A DNA stretch of 64,000 bases, taken from the NCBI GenBank assembly GCA_020736575.1, contig JAGPYM010000001.1, positions 682,001 through 746,000 on the forward strand, read 5' to 3'. Numbering within the stretch: position 1 is the stretch's first letter; every line of letters starts with the position of its first letter. The notes beneath the pieces are model-generated. The model did no database searches. It had not been told where the DNA came from and saw only the letters and a program-made list of their open reading frames with translations. Positions 21,374 through 31,604 of the stretch are shown here, one piece after another. Both the position numbers and the translations under genes were made by a program. The DNA comes from Thelonectria olida. Taxonomy: Eukaryota > Ascomycota > Sordariomycetes > Hypocreales > Nectriaceae.

Positions 21374-24300
21374 ATGCCCTCGACGCCGACCGACAATGCT
21401 CGTCGTTGGACTCGACGCCGCACTCGTGCCGACTTGAACCTGAACCTCAGCATCGACTGCGACACCACTTCTCTGCCCACTGACGCCGTCTCGCTGCAGT
21501 TCCAGTTCCCGCATCCACCTTCATCACATCCTCCACATCCATACACGCCAGTGTCTAAGTCACACCCCGATTCTGATAGTCGGGCGCTTAGATTGCCCTC
21601 GTCCTCCCGCCACCCACATGAATCCTTCTTAGACAACCCGACTCCCGTCGAGGACGACATGGCCGATCGCCTACCTCGCCCCAACCCGCGGGACTCGCAC
21701 GACCTCTCGTTGTCGCCGAGGAACGTTACTCGTGACTCTCTTGTCACGAACATGCTCCTGTCGCTCGACCAGTTTTCTATGGGACAGCTGGGCGACAACT
21801 ACGGATCCGGGCCTGGACCGCGATCACATACCTACGACGACGCCGCGCCCCAATTCGGAGCCGCCGATCCCCAGAGAACGTGGACGACCACTTCCTCCAT
21901 CAACAACGGCAACGGCCGAGTCCACGGACACCAATACTCTTACTCGTCCGACCTCGAAGGCGCCGACGACTCGAGCCGCCTGTCCAGTCGCGGACGACGA
22001 AGCAACAGCAGCTCCAACTTCCAGTCGGGCTTCACGCGCCTGGGCAGCGTTCGTGAGACGAACCACCGCACCCAGACAGGCTCCTCGCGGGCTATGCACT
22101 CGAGAGGTGGGAAGCCAGGCAGTAAGAGCAGCAGCACTACCAGCGCCAGCATCGACGCCGGATACGCCCAAGTCCTGGGAAGCCAGCGCTGGGCCCGCGG
22201 ATTCGCACGCTCAGCCAGTTTCGACTACGGCCCGGCCTCTCAACAAAGCACCGCCATTAATAACCCACCCGCCTCGGCCGTCGAACCAACTCCGTTCCGT
22301 GTCGAATTTCCACACAACTTTCTCGCCAACGACTACAACGCCGCGCCGACGCCAACTGTGCCCGGAGGCCCTCGCCGCGAACCCTCGACCATCCCCGCGA
22401 TGCAGCCCGTCCCGCCTCCGCCGCCGGCACCGCTCGATCCTCCACCCCTGGAGCACAAACGTAGCAGCCGGTCCCTGCGGAGCGTTTCCGCGCGCAACAA
22501 GAGCGGCGGCAATATACGAGAAACAACAGCACCTGCGCTGCCCGCATTGGACCTTGACTCGGCACCCGCACCACATGTTGGATATGAAAAGTCCAAGGGG
22601 GCACCCGTGCACGGCGGCCCAACGCCTGCACCGGGACCTGCTCCTGCACCGGTGAAGGAGCGTCCTGGATTTTTCAGGAGAGTTTTTGGTTCCAGGAACA
22701 CTTCGCATAACAACACCAGCAACCACGAAACTTCCCACCCTCCCCACCCAACCCCATCCGCCGACCATTCTGGAGGCCACAAGGCCGCCAATGCCTCGAC
22801 GCCGCCCTCCCGTGACACTTCTTCATCACATTCGCATCACCCTGTGTTGCAAAAGCGTCCATCTTCCTTCTTCCGTCGTCGCAAGAAGTCGGTCACCGAC
22901 GAGCCTCCGCCGCTACCCACCTCGAATCCAACGCCACCCATGCCTCGTGTCGCCCCCATCAGCGTCCAGCCTGGAGGCGAGAGGAACGTTCCCATGCCTG
23001 AACCGAGCCCCGTTAGTAGCCTTCGCAAGGTCATGAACCCCTACCTACGCAATGGTCCGGGTGGTCAAGGCACGCCTCAGGGACCATCTCCACTGGCAGA
23101 CATCTCCAACCTCTCCCCCGAGGTTGGTAACGACGATGGCGCAGAAAGGGCCGAGTACAAGAGAGAGTTCTCTCCCGACTACTCACCTAGTCCCAATGCC
23201 AGAATTCGCACCGTGAATACCGACGTCGACGATTACCACGCGCACCTCATGGACAACACACCCTCACGCGCTCCACCTCAACGACCGAAGGCAATTGAGA
23301 CTCGGAACAACTCGTTCCTTGATCTTGATGGCGGGAGCGACAACGAGCAGGGTCATGACAGCTCATCGCACAAGAAGTCCAAGGGCAAATCGAAGAAGTA
23401 TGCAAGTGATTCGAAAAGCAAGGATTCGTCCGATTCTGTCAACGATAGCACCCTTCGAGGCAAGAAGCCTTTCCGGGTTGAGCAGACTGATTCTGAAGAT
23501 GACTTCAACCGCTCGGCTCTGGCATTGCCAATTGAAGGTGCACGAGCGACAAGCCCTGCAGGCTCTGTCAGCACTGGCACTGACTATAAGTCTGCCCTCA
23601 GCGCTCCCCCGAGTGTCCGAATCGAGAGCTCTGCCGATCCTAGCCCCAAAGTTCTTGGAACATTCGACTCTATCAAGTCTAAGCCCCTTGATGAGCCAGA
23701 ATTTGTCGTTGGAGACCCTACTGAGGACGATCGCCAGAAGGCCCAGAAGATGTACGACGGCAACGAGGACTTCATCTCCAAGGAGAAGGCTGCATCGTGG
23801 ATGGGCGAGGAGGGACCTATCAGACAACGAACCCTACAGGCTTACATGGAGCTCTACAACTTTACTAATCGCAGTGTTGTTCAGGCACTGCGGGAAGTAT
23901 GCTGCCGATTGGTGTTCCGCGCAGAAACGCAGCAGGTGGATCGGATCCTTGTGGCTTTCTCTAAGCGATGGTGCGATTGTAATCCCAACCACGGATTCAA
24001 AGCGACTGGTAAGCACTCTATTTCCCCACCTGTTGTCATGACCATGTTAACCATTGGCGCAGATGTCATTCATACAATTTGTTATTCGATCATGCTTCTC
24101 AACACGGATTTGCATGTAGCAGATATCGAGCAGAAGATGACTCGTGGTCAATTTATCAAAAACACCATGACGACGATTTTGCAAGCAGTCACCGAGTCGG
24201 CCCCGGATGCCTTTCATCGTGCCAGCATCCTTCCAGAGAAAGGCGGTATGTTTAACGGCGAGAGCCAAGAATCCACGGAGCAGGAAAAGAAGTCATTTAG

Positions 24301-26029
24301 ACATTCTTTCCGACCACCTCCACGTGCCGACTCCGGCACATTGGGTGATGGCGAGGATGACTGTGGTCCATTGGTCAAGGCCCCTTTCAGCGGATCCAAG
24401 AAGGCCTGGGAAGAGCAAATAGAAGTTGTTCTGAAGGGCATCTACACATCCATCAGAGACCAGCGTTTGCCTCTGTTTGGTGCTGAAGCTGAAAGAAACA
24501 TCAACTTGTCAGCCTCAAACAGCGGGGGCCTTTCTGTTATGGGCATGCTGAAGAGAACTCCAAGCGTTCTTAGCAAGGCTCCCTCTGAGAGTCAACTCTC
24601 TGTCCGCGGTCGAATCAATGAGAATGGCCGTGCCAGCACCGCAAGATGGAACTCCAAGAGTCGATCACGGAACGGAATGGGCCGAAACGGCTTCTCCTCT
24701 AGCCGTACGAGCTTCGACGATGGAAATTCCATCTGGAGCCCCGCAGGCTCCTCGGCTACCTGGAGTCGTCATTCGCTCGGCAGAACGCAGACTTCGGTGT
24801 CACAAGACTCTTTCGGTTCATCCATGCCTCGTGGCGAATTCCAGCAGTCAATCGGTTTTGCCAATGCTTTGAGCCAAGCTATTATTCGAGACGAAGACCT
24901 GTATGGCGATGGAACTCAATCCATTCTTAGTGCAGACTTGTCCTCGACTCAATTCCTTGAGGACGAATCCCTCGAGCTGGCCGGTCCTCCTTGGGTCAAG
25001 GAGGGCATGGTCATTCACAAACACCATCTCGATGGTGTGGAAAAGAAGGCCAAGGACAGACATTGGAGCGAGGTTTTTGCCGTCATCCAGAAAGGACAGA
25101 TGAGTCTATTCTCCTTCACTCCAAATAAGTCGATGCGACAGAAGAACCGCAAAAACGTTGGCAATGCGGTGGTTGGAGGCGGTAACTGGCAAGATAATGC
25201 CACTAACATGGGCACCTTCAGCCTTCGACAAACTCTTGCCTCAGCTCTCCCACCACCAGGATACTCTCGTACTCGGCCCCATGTCTGGGCTCTGAGCCTT
25301 CCAACGGGTGCTGTTCACCTGTTCCAGGTCGGCACACCCGAGATTGGCAAGGAGTTTGTCACCACAGTGAACTACTGGAGCGCACGTCTGAGCACTCACC
25401 CCCTCATCGGTGGAATAAGCAACATCGAGTATGGATGGAGTGAGGCTATTGTCAACAATGCCCTGGTCACTGTCATCAACGAGACGACTGGCGGCAAGAC
25501 GTCCCGGCCTGGTAGTGCAGCGGCCGGTCGCAGATCGAGTGTCACCAGTGCCAGCTTCCGAGGGTCCAGCTTTGACCACGTCACTGGCGCTTTTACGAAC
25601 AACAGCGGCCGAGGAAAGCTCCCCGGTGATCGTATTCACATATCCGACTGGTCGCCTCCAACCCAGAGTATGCGTCCTAGCAATATGTCCGAGGCTGAAC
25701 AACTCGAGACCTTGGACAACTACGTCAAGGGCATCGAGGCTGAGCTCCAATCACACAACCGGCTTCGCAGCCCTATGCTTCTCGCCTTTACTCCTCGGGG
25801 AGCCAACGCCAACAAGGCGATGGCTAACTGGGAAAGAAAGAGTGCGTACTTGCTTCGAGAGATTGTCAAGTTTAGAACCTATGTCGATTGTCTCCAGGCA
25901 GCTGAGACGCGAAAACAAGAGATTTATGCCGAGAGAGATCTAGCCCAGCGAGCTGCGAGAGGCGAGCTGACTGATGGAGACATGGAACTGAGCGGCGGCG
26001 AAGAGGGCGACATTACCCTCAGGCCATGA
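21374..26029 (+). CDS. Sec7-PH domain Arf guanine-nucleotide exchange factor
   Basis: One long reading frame with a single 54-nt intron (24009-24062) that is in frame and stop-free; about 1533 residues after splicing. The start is the first in-frame ATG; the frame extends 240 nt further upstream but without any ATG. Seen: a long, low-complexity S/P-rich N-terminus (residues 1-780), a Sec7 domain at about 785-920 with the catalytic glutamate in FRAETQQVDR, CNPN, and SIMLLNTDLH just after the splice junction. A PH domain follows at about 1187-1325 (WVKEGMVIHK...RHWSEVFAV), then a coiled-coil-like tail. The order Sec7-PH resembles EFA6, yeast Syt1/Yel1 and S. pombe Sec74. Role: nucleotide exchange on Arf GTPases at membranes in secretion or polarity. 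Intron retention would insert 18 residues within the Sec7 fold. Confidence 0.93.
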   Translation: MPSTPTDNARRWTRRRTRADLNLNLSIDCDTTSLPTDAVSLQFQFPHPPSSHPPHPYTPVSKSHPDSDSRALRLPSSSRHPHESFLDNPTPVEDDMADRLPRPNPRDSHDLSLSPRNVTRDSLVTNMLLSLDQFSMGQLGDNYGSGPGPRSHTYDDAAPQFGAADPQRTWTTTSSINNGNGRVHGHQYSYSSDLEGADDSSRLSSRGRRSNSSSNFQSGFTRLGSVRETNHRTQTGSSRAMHSRGGKPGSKSSSTTSASIDAGYAQVLGSQRWARGFARSASFDYGPASQQSTAINNPPASAVEPTPFRVEFPHNFLANDYNAAPTPTVPGGPRREPSTIPAMQPVPPPPPAPLDPPPLEHKRSSRSLRSVSARNKSGGNIRETTAPALPALDLDSAPAPHVGYEKSKGAPVHGGPTPAPGPAPAPVKERPGFFRRVFGSRNTSHNNTSNHETSHPPHPTPSADHSGGHKAANASTPPSRDTSSSHSHHPVLQKRPSSFFRRRKKSVTDEPPPLPTSNPTPPMPRVAPISVQPGGERNVPMPEPSPVSSLRKVMNPYLRNGPGGQGTPQGPSPLADISNLSPEVGNDDGAERAEYKREFSPDYSPSPNARIRTVNTDVDDYHAHLMDNTPSRAPPQRPKAIETRNNSFLDLDGGSDNEQGHDSSSHKKSKGKSKKYASDSKSKDSSDSVNDSTLRGKKPFRVEQTDSEDDFNRSALALPIEGARATSPAGSVSTGTDYKSALSAPPSVRIESSADPSPKVLGTFDSIKSKPLDEPEFVVGDPTEDDRQKAQKMYDGNEDFISKEKAASWMGEEGPIRQRTLQAYMELYNFTNRSVVQALREVCCRLVFRAETQQVDRILVAFSKRWCDCNPNHGFKATGKHSISPPVVMTMLTIGADVIHTICYSIMLLNTDLHVADIEQKMTRGQFIKNTMTTILQAVTESAPDAFHRASILPEKGGMFNGESQESTEQEKKSFRHSFRPPPRADSGTLGDGEDDCGPLVKAPFSGSKKAWEEQIEVVLKGIYTSIRDQRLPLFGAEAERNINLSASNSGGLSVMGMLKRTPSVLSKAPSESQLSVRGRINENGRASTARWNSKSRSRNGMGRNGFSSSRTSFDDGNSIWSPAGSSATWSRHSLGRTQTSVSQDSFGSSMPRGEFQQSIGFANALSQAIIRDEDLYGDGTQSILSADLSSTQFLEDESLELAGPPWVKEGMVIHKHHLDGVEKKAKDRHWSEVFAVIQKGQMSLFSFTPNKSMRQKNRKNVGNAVVGGGNWQDNATNMGTFSLRQTLASALPPPGYSRTRPHVWALSLPTGAVHLFQVGTPEIGKEFVTTVNYWSARLSTHPLIGGISNIEYGWSEAIVNNALVTVINETTGGKTSRPGSAAAGRRSSVTSASFRGSSFDHVTGAFTNNSGRGKLPGDRIHISDWSPPTQSMRPSNMSEAEQLETLDNYVKGIEAELQSHNRLRSPMLLAFTPRGANANKAMANWERKSAYLLREIVKFRTYVDCLQAAETRKQEIYAERDLAQRAARGELTDGDMELSGGEEGDITLRP

Positions 26030-26693
26030 TTTTAACAGTGTGTTTTACTACCGTCAATATTTTTCTACAACACGCGGGCTGGCGTTGACTCTCGTGGGAA
26101 AAGGTGTCCCGCACCATGGGCAAGACTTGGAGTTTTTTCTGCTTTGTCGTGGCTGGTCATTCAGCCCTGATACCCTTTTGTTCGTATTACTACTATTGTT
26201 CGATTCTACCCCTGTATAAACAAACGATTCGCTTCCTCTCAAGGGAAAGATGGGATGTATAATGAGAATTCATGGGACAAATCCAAAGGAGGGTTCCTGG
26301 CAGAAGCTTGGATACTATGCCAAACACTAGATTTCTTTAATGTATTATGACAAGAAAACGAGATGGTCTTTGACTTTACAGTTGGCTCTTGATTATCTGA
26401 TTTATGTGATGCTGGACAGTATAAGCAGGTTCAGTTGGAGCAATGGAAAGTGCTTGGTAGTTCTTCGAAGACATGAGGGGTAGGGCTCAACTCATGATGA
26501 TTTGGCACTGCAAGGAACCACAGTGCCAGTGCCAGTGCATGTCATTCATATCATGATGAAAGCCATAGAATCGAACTATCCATGCCGCAGAACCACGGCT
26601 CTGTCCTAGCCGGGGCACCCCCTTGCGCAACTCGGCAATAGTTGCTTTCACAACCAATCTCCAGAACGCACAACGGCTTCAACCACCAGCCGC
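26030..26693. other. Convergent 3' intergenic (Sec7 gene / nuclease)
   Basis: 3' flanks of two converging genes, with a short GTGCCA-type repeat near 26520-26540. Nothing else is recognised. Confidence 0.4.
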
Positions 26694-27492
26694 CTAGCAG
26701 TAGTCCAACATGTCGGCAAGCGCGGCCTTCTCGGCGCTCGTCACAGTGAGGGCCCAGTAGCTCTTGACGGCGATCCAGCTCCGGGCGTACTTGCAGTAGA
26801 AGCTGGTCAGCGGGGGCTTCCAGGCGTCGGGCGCCGAGCTGCTCTTCTCCTGGTTGACGTTGTCGGTGACGGCCCAGAGCTGGGGGCGCACGAGGTCGTT
26901 GGCGAAGGACTGGCGCTTCGCTGTCGTCCAGGATGCGGCGCCGGACTGGAAGGTGTGTGAGTTGGGGAGACTGAAGGTAAGACGAGAGGAGGGGGGACTT
27001 ACAACCCAGGCGTTGTACAGAGGAACCATGTGGTCAATGTCGACGTCGCTGGCGGCAGTCCAGGTCGCGCCATCGTAGGGGCTGTACCAGGTTCCCGAGG
27101 TGGCAGAGCAGGCGCTGTTGGTGACGACGCCGGAGCCATCTCGCTTGAGGACCGTCTCGCTATCCTGCGTGTTAGCTAGGCCCAGCAAGCGGAGAACCAT
27201 GTTGGGGGATAACTGTACCGAGTGTTGCACGCCCCAGAGATGGTGATCCAGTGAGGAAAGAGATCACGGTCGTAGGTGCCGGTGTTGGTAGAGGCAGCCA
27301 CGGTCAAGCCTGCGAGCTGGGTTCGAGCACTGGACTCGCTGGGGATGCCCGTCTGCGATAGCTTAGTATGCATGACTCTGTGTGAGGGGTTGGAAGAGAC
27401 TTTGTAATAAGTCGTGTACTTACCGGCTCGGGAACAGGAGCCGCGAGAGCAAAGCCAGAGACGGCGAGGAGAGTAGCGACGGAGTACTTCAT
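26694..27492 (-). CDS. Secreted HNH-like nuclease (DUF1524 / GmrSD C-terminal-type)
   Basis: Exons 27424-27492, 27219-27352, 27003-27159 and 26694-26945; 203 residues. Seen: a signal peptide (residues 1-17, cut near ALA-APVP), a CNTRETVLKRDG segment, WYSPYDG, and the core DVDIDHMVPLYNAW with H111 as the likely catalytic histidine. Further on come TDNVNQEKSS, DAWKPP, and a cysteine in FYCKYA. The second intron's acceptor must be GATAG before CGAGACG (intron 27160-27218, branch GCTAAC); the more obvious CAG eight bases... upstream breaks the frame. Known for the family: small secreted fungal proteins with an HNH/beta-beta-alpha-metal fold. Likely role: extracellular DNA/RNA degradation for nutrition or competition, inferred. 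Confidence 0.9.
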
Positions 27493-29747
27493 CTTGATGA
27501 TGGTCCTGTCCGAGTGTCGAAAGAGCTAGGAAGTTGTGCGAGATGGGTGAGTGTATCAACAGCAACAAAAAAGGGAGATATAGGTGGACAATTTATAGTC
27601 GCAACAGAGTCGTTTCGGGTTGATAGTTGGATTGATAGCCATGGCTTCCACTTGTCCTGCCTAGGAAACTCTCTAAGTCAGCCGGTTGCGCGTGTGTGCT
27701 CTGCCACCTCTCCTGATGCAGTCACCGAGCTGCCCTCATGCGCGACGACTTTCCGTGCGACGATGCCCTCCTGCGCTGTTGAAGCGCCAGGCCACGAGGG
27801 GCTGTGATAGGCACTTGTTGTTTGTTATCGCACTGGTGGAACCCTGCGATGCCTGACCCTTGGACAATGCTGCAGGATGGGCTAGCTATTCGTTGTAGTA
27901 AACTCGGCTTTCCCCCAGTTTGGGCTGGGACTGCCGAAGCATGTCAACCGCCAAGGCCCAGGGTTCCGGCGTCGATAAGTCCAGTCAACGGCCACGGCAG
28001 CGCCACGATGGATGCCACACGCTCCGTCCGGCCGCCTCGGATGATCTCCTCCAAGCTCTAACTGTCCGTAAGGCTCCAGGGTCCCGGGGGTGTGGGGGAG
28101 AGCCCAAGGGAACCTGCCTAATGGAGCAACTGGGGCGCGTCTCACAACAGCCGGATGCTTGGAGATGTTTCTCTTTGCGTACGTGGGGGATCCCTGCTCG
28201 CTGTTGTTTTGATCTGGACTGGAACCTTTGCCAAGGACGTAAGGGTCGGACTTTTGGGTAGAAAACGGGAAGTTGAAGTTTGTTAGGACGCCTTCTATGG
28301 CGCAACATGGCTTCGAGGGAGAGATAATGCAACTGCTTGCATAGGTTATTGGTGGCTTAAAGATTCACGAAACGACGTCTGGTCTGCCTAGTCGATGAGG
28401 CATGGCCAGAGATAGGATCCTGCCGAGGCCCGATGTTAGCAATCTCGCCCGTGGCATCCATTTTGACTTTCTATTCTGCCTTGTTCCAGCATGACATTTG
28501 CCAAACTAGCAGAAGTTCCTCGAGGTTATCGTGTGAGTTTATCTTGTTCGCGGAACACAGCTGAACATGTCTTCCCAAGGCAGGCAAGGATCAGCGAACG
28601 GTTCTGAAATCGTCTAAAGAGCGCGGAACGAGCCTCACCGACGTCGAATCTATGCATCTTCTTGGAAATATCGGCCATCGGCGGTTGCCGTCTTCTGTGA
28701 GTCTAGGAATCGCCAAGTCCATTCGTCGTTGTGAACGCTGCATGGCTCGGATCCAGTCAGCAAGTGCTGCTGAATATATGTCAGTATCCTCCGCTGATCT
28801 AGAGGACCAAGGCGTATATGGACCATTTAACTTGGTCCTCCCGCCCCAGCAGTAGCATGTTCGACCCCGGTATTGCTCTTGTCGTTGCGAATCTTGCTGA
28901 AAGCTTTTCCTCGCTTCAGCCAGGATTTGTTGTCCCTACCCCCAAGGGTCAGTTAACATGAATCGTGCGATGCTCAATATCCTGGTGTGCCTTGTTCGCC
29001 TGAACAGTTCTTGTTTTTGTGCAGAGGACAGGTGCGAGAAGTGCGTGGATAGGTAGATGGCGGCGCGTGTTTTCCATAGCGAAGGCACCAGACACGATGA
29101 GAGGAGGACGAAAGAAGATGGACCAAGTTCTCCTCCTCCTCGAGGGGTTCTCTCAAGGTGAACTTTCATTGTTTGGGAAAAAGAGGATAGCGAGACCAGG
29201 AATACTTGCGTGCCGTATAATGCCCAGTGAAAGAGATCGCTGATGTTCTTGGTGGTGGGATGCGTGAGCCAGTTGTGGTTTGAGGCGGAGGAGGCAATGA
29301 AAAACATGAAGATGACCAGACGAGGGAGACAACTGGCAATGACTCTGGGCATTACAGGAAACACTTGAACAGAGTAGGTCGACAACGTGACACAAGTCCT
29401 AAGGCCTGGACTTCTTGTGATTTGTAGGAGAGAAAACCCACCCCTATTGGCAGGGCCTTAGGGGCATCTGCACCTCGAGAGCTGCCAGCCGCGTTTTCTC
29501 GGGCACGTGTCTGCCAGCTGCCTCCTCTCCTCTCCCTTCCTTGTTTTTTTCTTCTCCTCCGCCCTCACTTTCTTGCATCTCTGCCTCCTTTCCACCTCGG
29601 ATTTTGATCTCTCCTTCTTGTTCTTCTGGACTCTCCTCCTGCAACCGGCTCATGATGTTATTCTACTAAACATCTTTCATCTACTACTGCCTCACTTCGC
29701 CTTTCTCACTTCCTCTCCCTGCATCTCGGACATTGCCTGTTTCCAAG
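27493..29747. other. 2.3-kb intergenic, no gene seen
   Basis: Left end is the nuclease promoter; the right end (29520-29740) is a strongly CT-rich leader of the F-box/ankyrin gene. Nothing else is supported. Confidence 0.45.
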
Positions 29748-31604
29748 ATGAAAGACTACCATCCACCACCAGGGCTGGAGTCCATGCCGGATGAGGTGCA
29801 GGCTCACATCTGGGCATTTGTCGACGCTCGAGATCTCGCAGTCATTTGCCGTCTGTCCCAACGCCTCCATGACGAAGCCGAGCGCACGCTCTATCGAAGG
29901 GACGCCATGGGGAAGAACAACAAAGCTATCAAGTGGGCGGTTGAGCAAGGCGACGACGCTTTTGGGGCCCAAATCATTGCAAAGTCCTGCTTTCGCGGGG
30001 CCAACGTCAACCACTCCTACCGTCTGGAATTCTGCAACAAGACAGCCATCCATCTTGCTGCAGAAAATGGAAAAGCCATGATGGTCGAAATGTTACTTCG
30101 AAAGGGAGCACCCAGCTCTAAAAGCTCTCTCAGATTCACAGGAGGCGAAAACATGAGCCTGGTTGATGACGATTAGCAGTTTCATCGCTACGCAGACTCC
30201 AAGTTTTGGCTTCCTCTTGCTGGCGCAATCCTGAACGGCCACAAGGACATTTGCAGAATCTTGATCAAGGACGGTGCCCCTCCTGTAATAGCTGTTCGTC
30301 CATTGTCTTACGGCGGCAGAAGAAGAACCAGCACCCAATTTGGCCCTGCTCAACCAACGTCGCCTGTCGCCCTAACTGTCTTCCACCATGCGGTCTCTCT
30401 ATGTGACGTGGATTTCATGCGCGAGCTTCACTCCCGCTTCCCCAACTACCTGGACGTTGCCCGCCCAAATGGTTGGCAAACCCCTCTTCACTTGGCCGTG
30501 TGCCTTGGCAAGACAGCTGTCGTCACAGCGTTGCTATCTATGGGTTGCAACATGAATCCCGTCGATGAGAGAGGCGAGACCCCGTTGATGGAAGCCATCG
30601 AACTTGCCATAGAGTCTTATGACCCTCGGGACCGGCAGCACGGCTTCGAGAACGCCAAGTCTTTGATTGAATTCGGAGCCGACATCCATTCGCAAAGCGC
30701 CACCTACGAGGGACACACCCCCTTTACCAAAGTCGTTTCCGGGCTGCAATATGACCTGTCTTCAAGCCACCAGAGAATCAAGGCCCTGATGAGACTTCTC
30801 AAGGACAACGGAGCCGACGTTAATGCTCCAAACCGTCGCAGAGAAACTGCCATCGTAGCCTTGTGCCGCGTAGCCGCAGGGGATTTTGCATCTCCATCCA
30901 CCAACAAGTATATTCTTACCCTTGTTGACGAGTTCGGCGCCGACCCCAATGTCTCCGGCGTTCTAGAAGGCCGGTCTCAGAGCATCATGCGCTTCGCAAT
31001 ACACACTCGAGGCTTGCATTCAATCTGTTCTCGTCTCGCAGCGAGTGGAGCACGCATAACTGCCTCTGAGTTTGAGTCTGTCTTGTACACCTGGTTCTCT
31101 TCTCCGCACTAGATGTGCAAGTATGATATTATCAGGTATCACAAAGACCAGATTGACCCGATCAGAGATCTGCCCAAAGCGCTTCTTGCAAAAAGAGATG
31201 GCATCCTCGACGACTTGACTGCCATCTTCCCCATCGCCGACCATTTTAGCAGCGTGGAAGGCTTAGTTAAGGCTGCGATGGACCTTGTCCACTGGCGTCT
31301 TGGAAAAGTTGCGCAAAACTTGACCTTCGATGGGAATTACCACGACCATGCCATGCCAGGGTTCCTTTTCTTGGTTATCGACAAGCTTCGGAGGAGCCAC
31401 ACATACGCTTACAAGCAAGAAGATGCGATATCGGATGCCAAGCTCTTCCTCTCGAAGGGTGCCTCGGTCGAGCTTCGGGATGCCACTGGAAGGACTGTCC
31501 TGGACAGACTGTCCGTCTCTCATCCAGAACTCACATTGCTGCGGGATGTTTTGATGACACAACGCCGGTCTGCGGTCCGGCGCAGACGCCAGGGGATGGC
31601 CTAA
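29748..31604 (+). pseudogene. F-box/ankyrin-repeat protein interrupted by two in-frame TAG codons
   Basis: One frame of 619 codons from ATG (29748) to TAA (31602-31604), with TAG at 30174-30176 and 31110-31112. Seen: an F-box-like N-terminus (MPDEVQAHIWAFVDARDLAVICRLS), then ankyrin repeats on both sides of the first stop. These include TAIHLAAENGKAMMVEMLLRKGAP, LAGAILNGHKDICRILIKDGAP, and TPLHLAVCLGKTAVVTALLSMG, GHTPFTKV, KDNGADVNAPN. Coding character and ankyrin fit continue after both stops without frame loss, and no plausible intron removes either. Each TAG could come from CAG by one C-to-T change in CpA context, as in RIP, though the region is not visibly AT-enriched. Intact relatives would be substrate adaptors of SCF ubiquitin ligases. 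It could instead be a recent loss, a strain polymorphism or a readthrough case. Confidence 0.8.

Noticed and set aside
21732..22655. Long frames overlapping the Sec7 gene on both strands
   Set aside because: Shadow frames of GC-rich, low-complexity coding sequence.
26560..26630. tRNA-like stretch on the minus strand with an AGTTCGATTCT box
   Set aside because: The T-arm can form only about four pairs, the ends do not make an acceptor stem and no good A box or anticodon arm is found.
27160..27218. Apparent frameshift between nuclease exons 2 and 3
   Set aside because: Using the acceptor GATAG instead of the preceding CAG restores the frame and gives the expected CNTRETVLKRDG.
30091..30176. 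Possible intron removing the first TAG of the ankyrin gene
   Set aside because: Donor GTTACT is non-consensus and removal would delete part of a well-formed ankyrin repeat.
31085..31112. Pyrimidine-rich CACTAG that could be a 3' splice site removing the second TAG of the ankyrin gene
   Set aside because: The only donor-like GTAC lies 28 nt upstream, too close, and would break the frame; no consensus donor further upstream.
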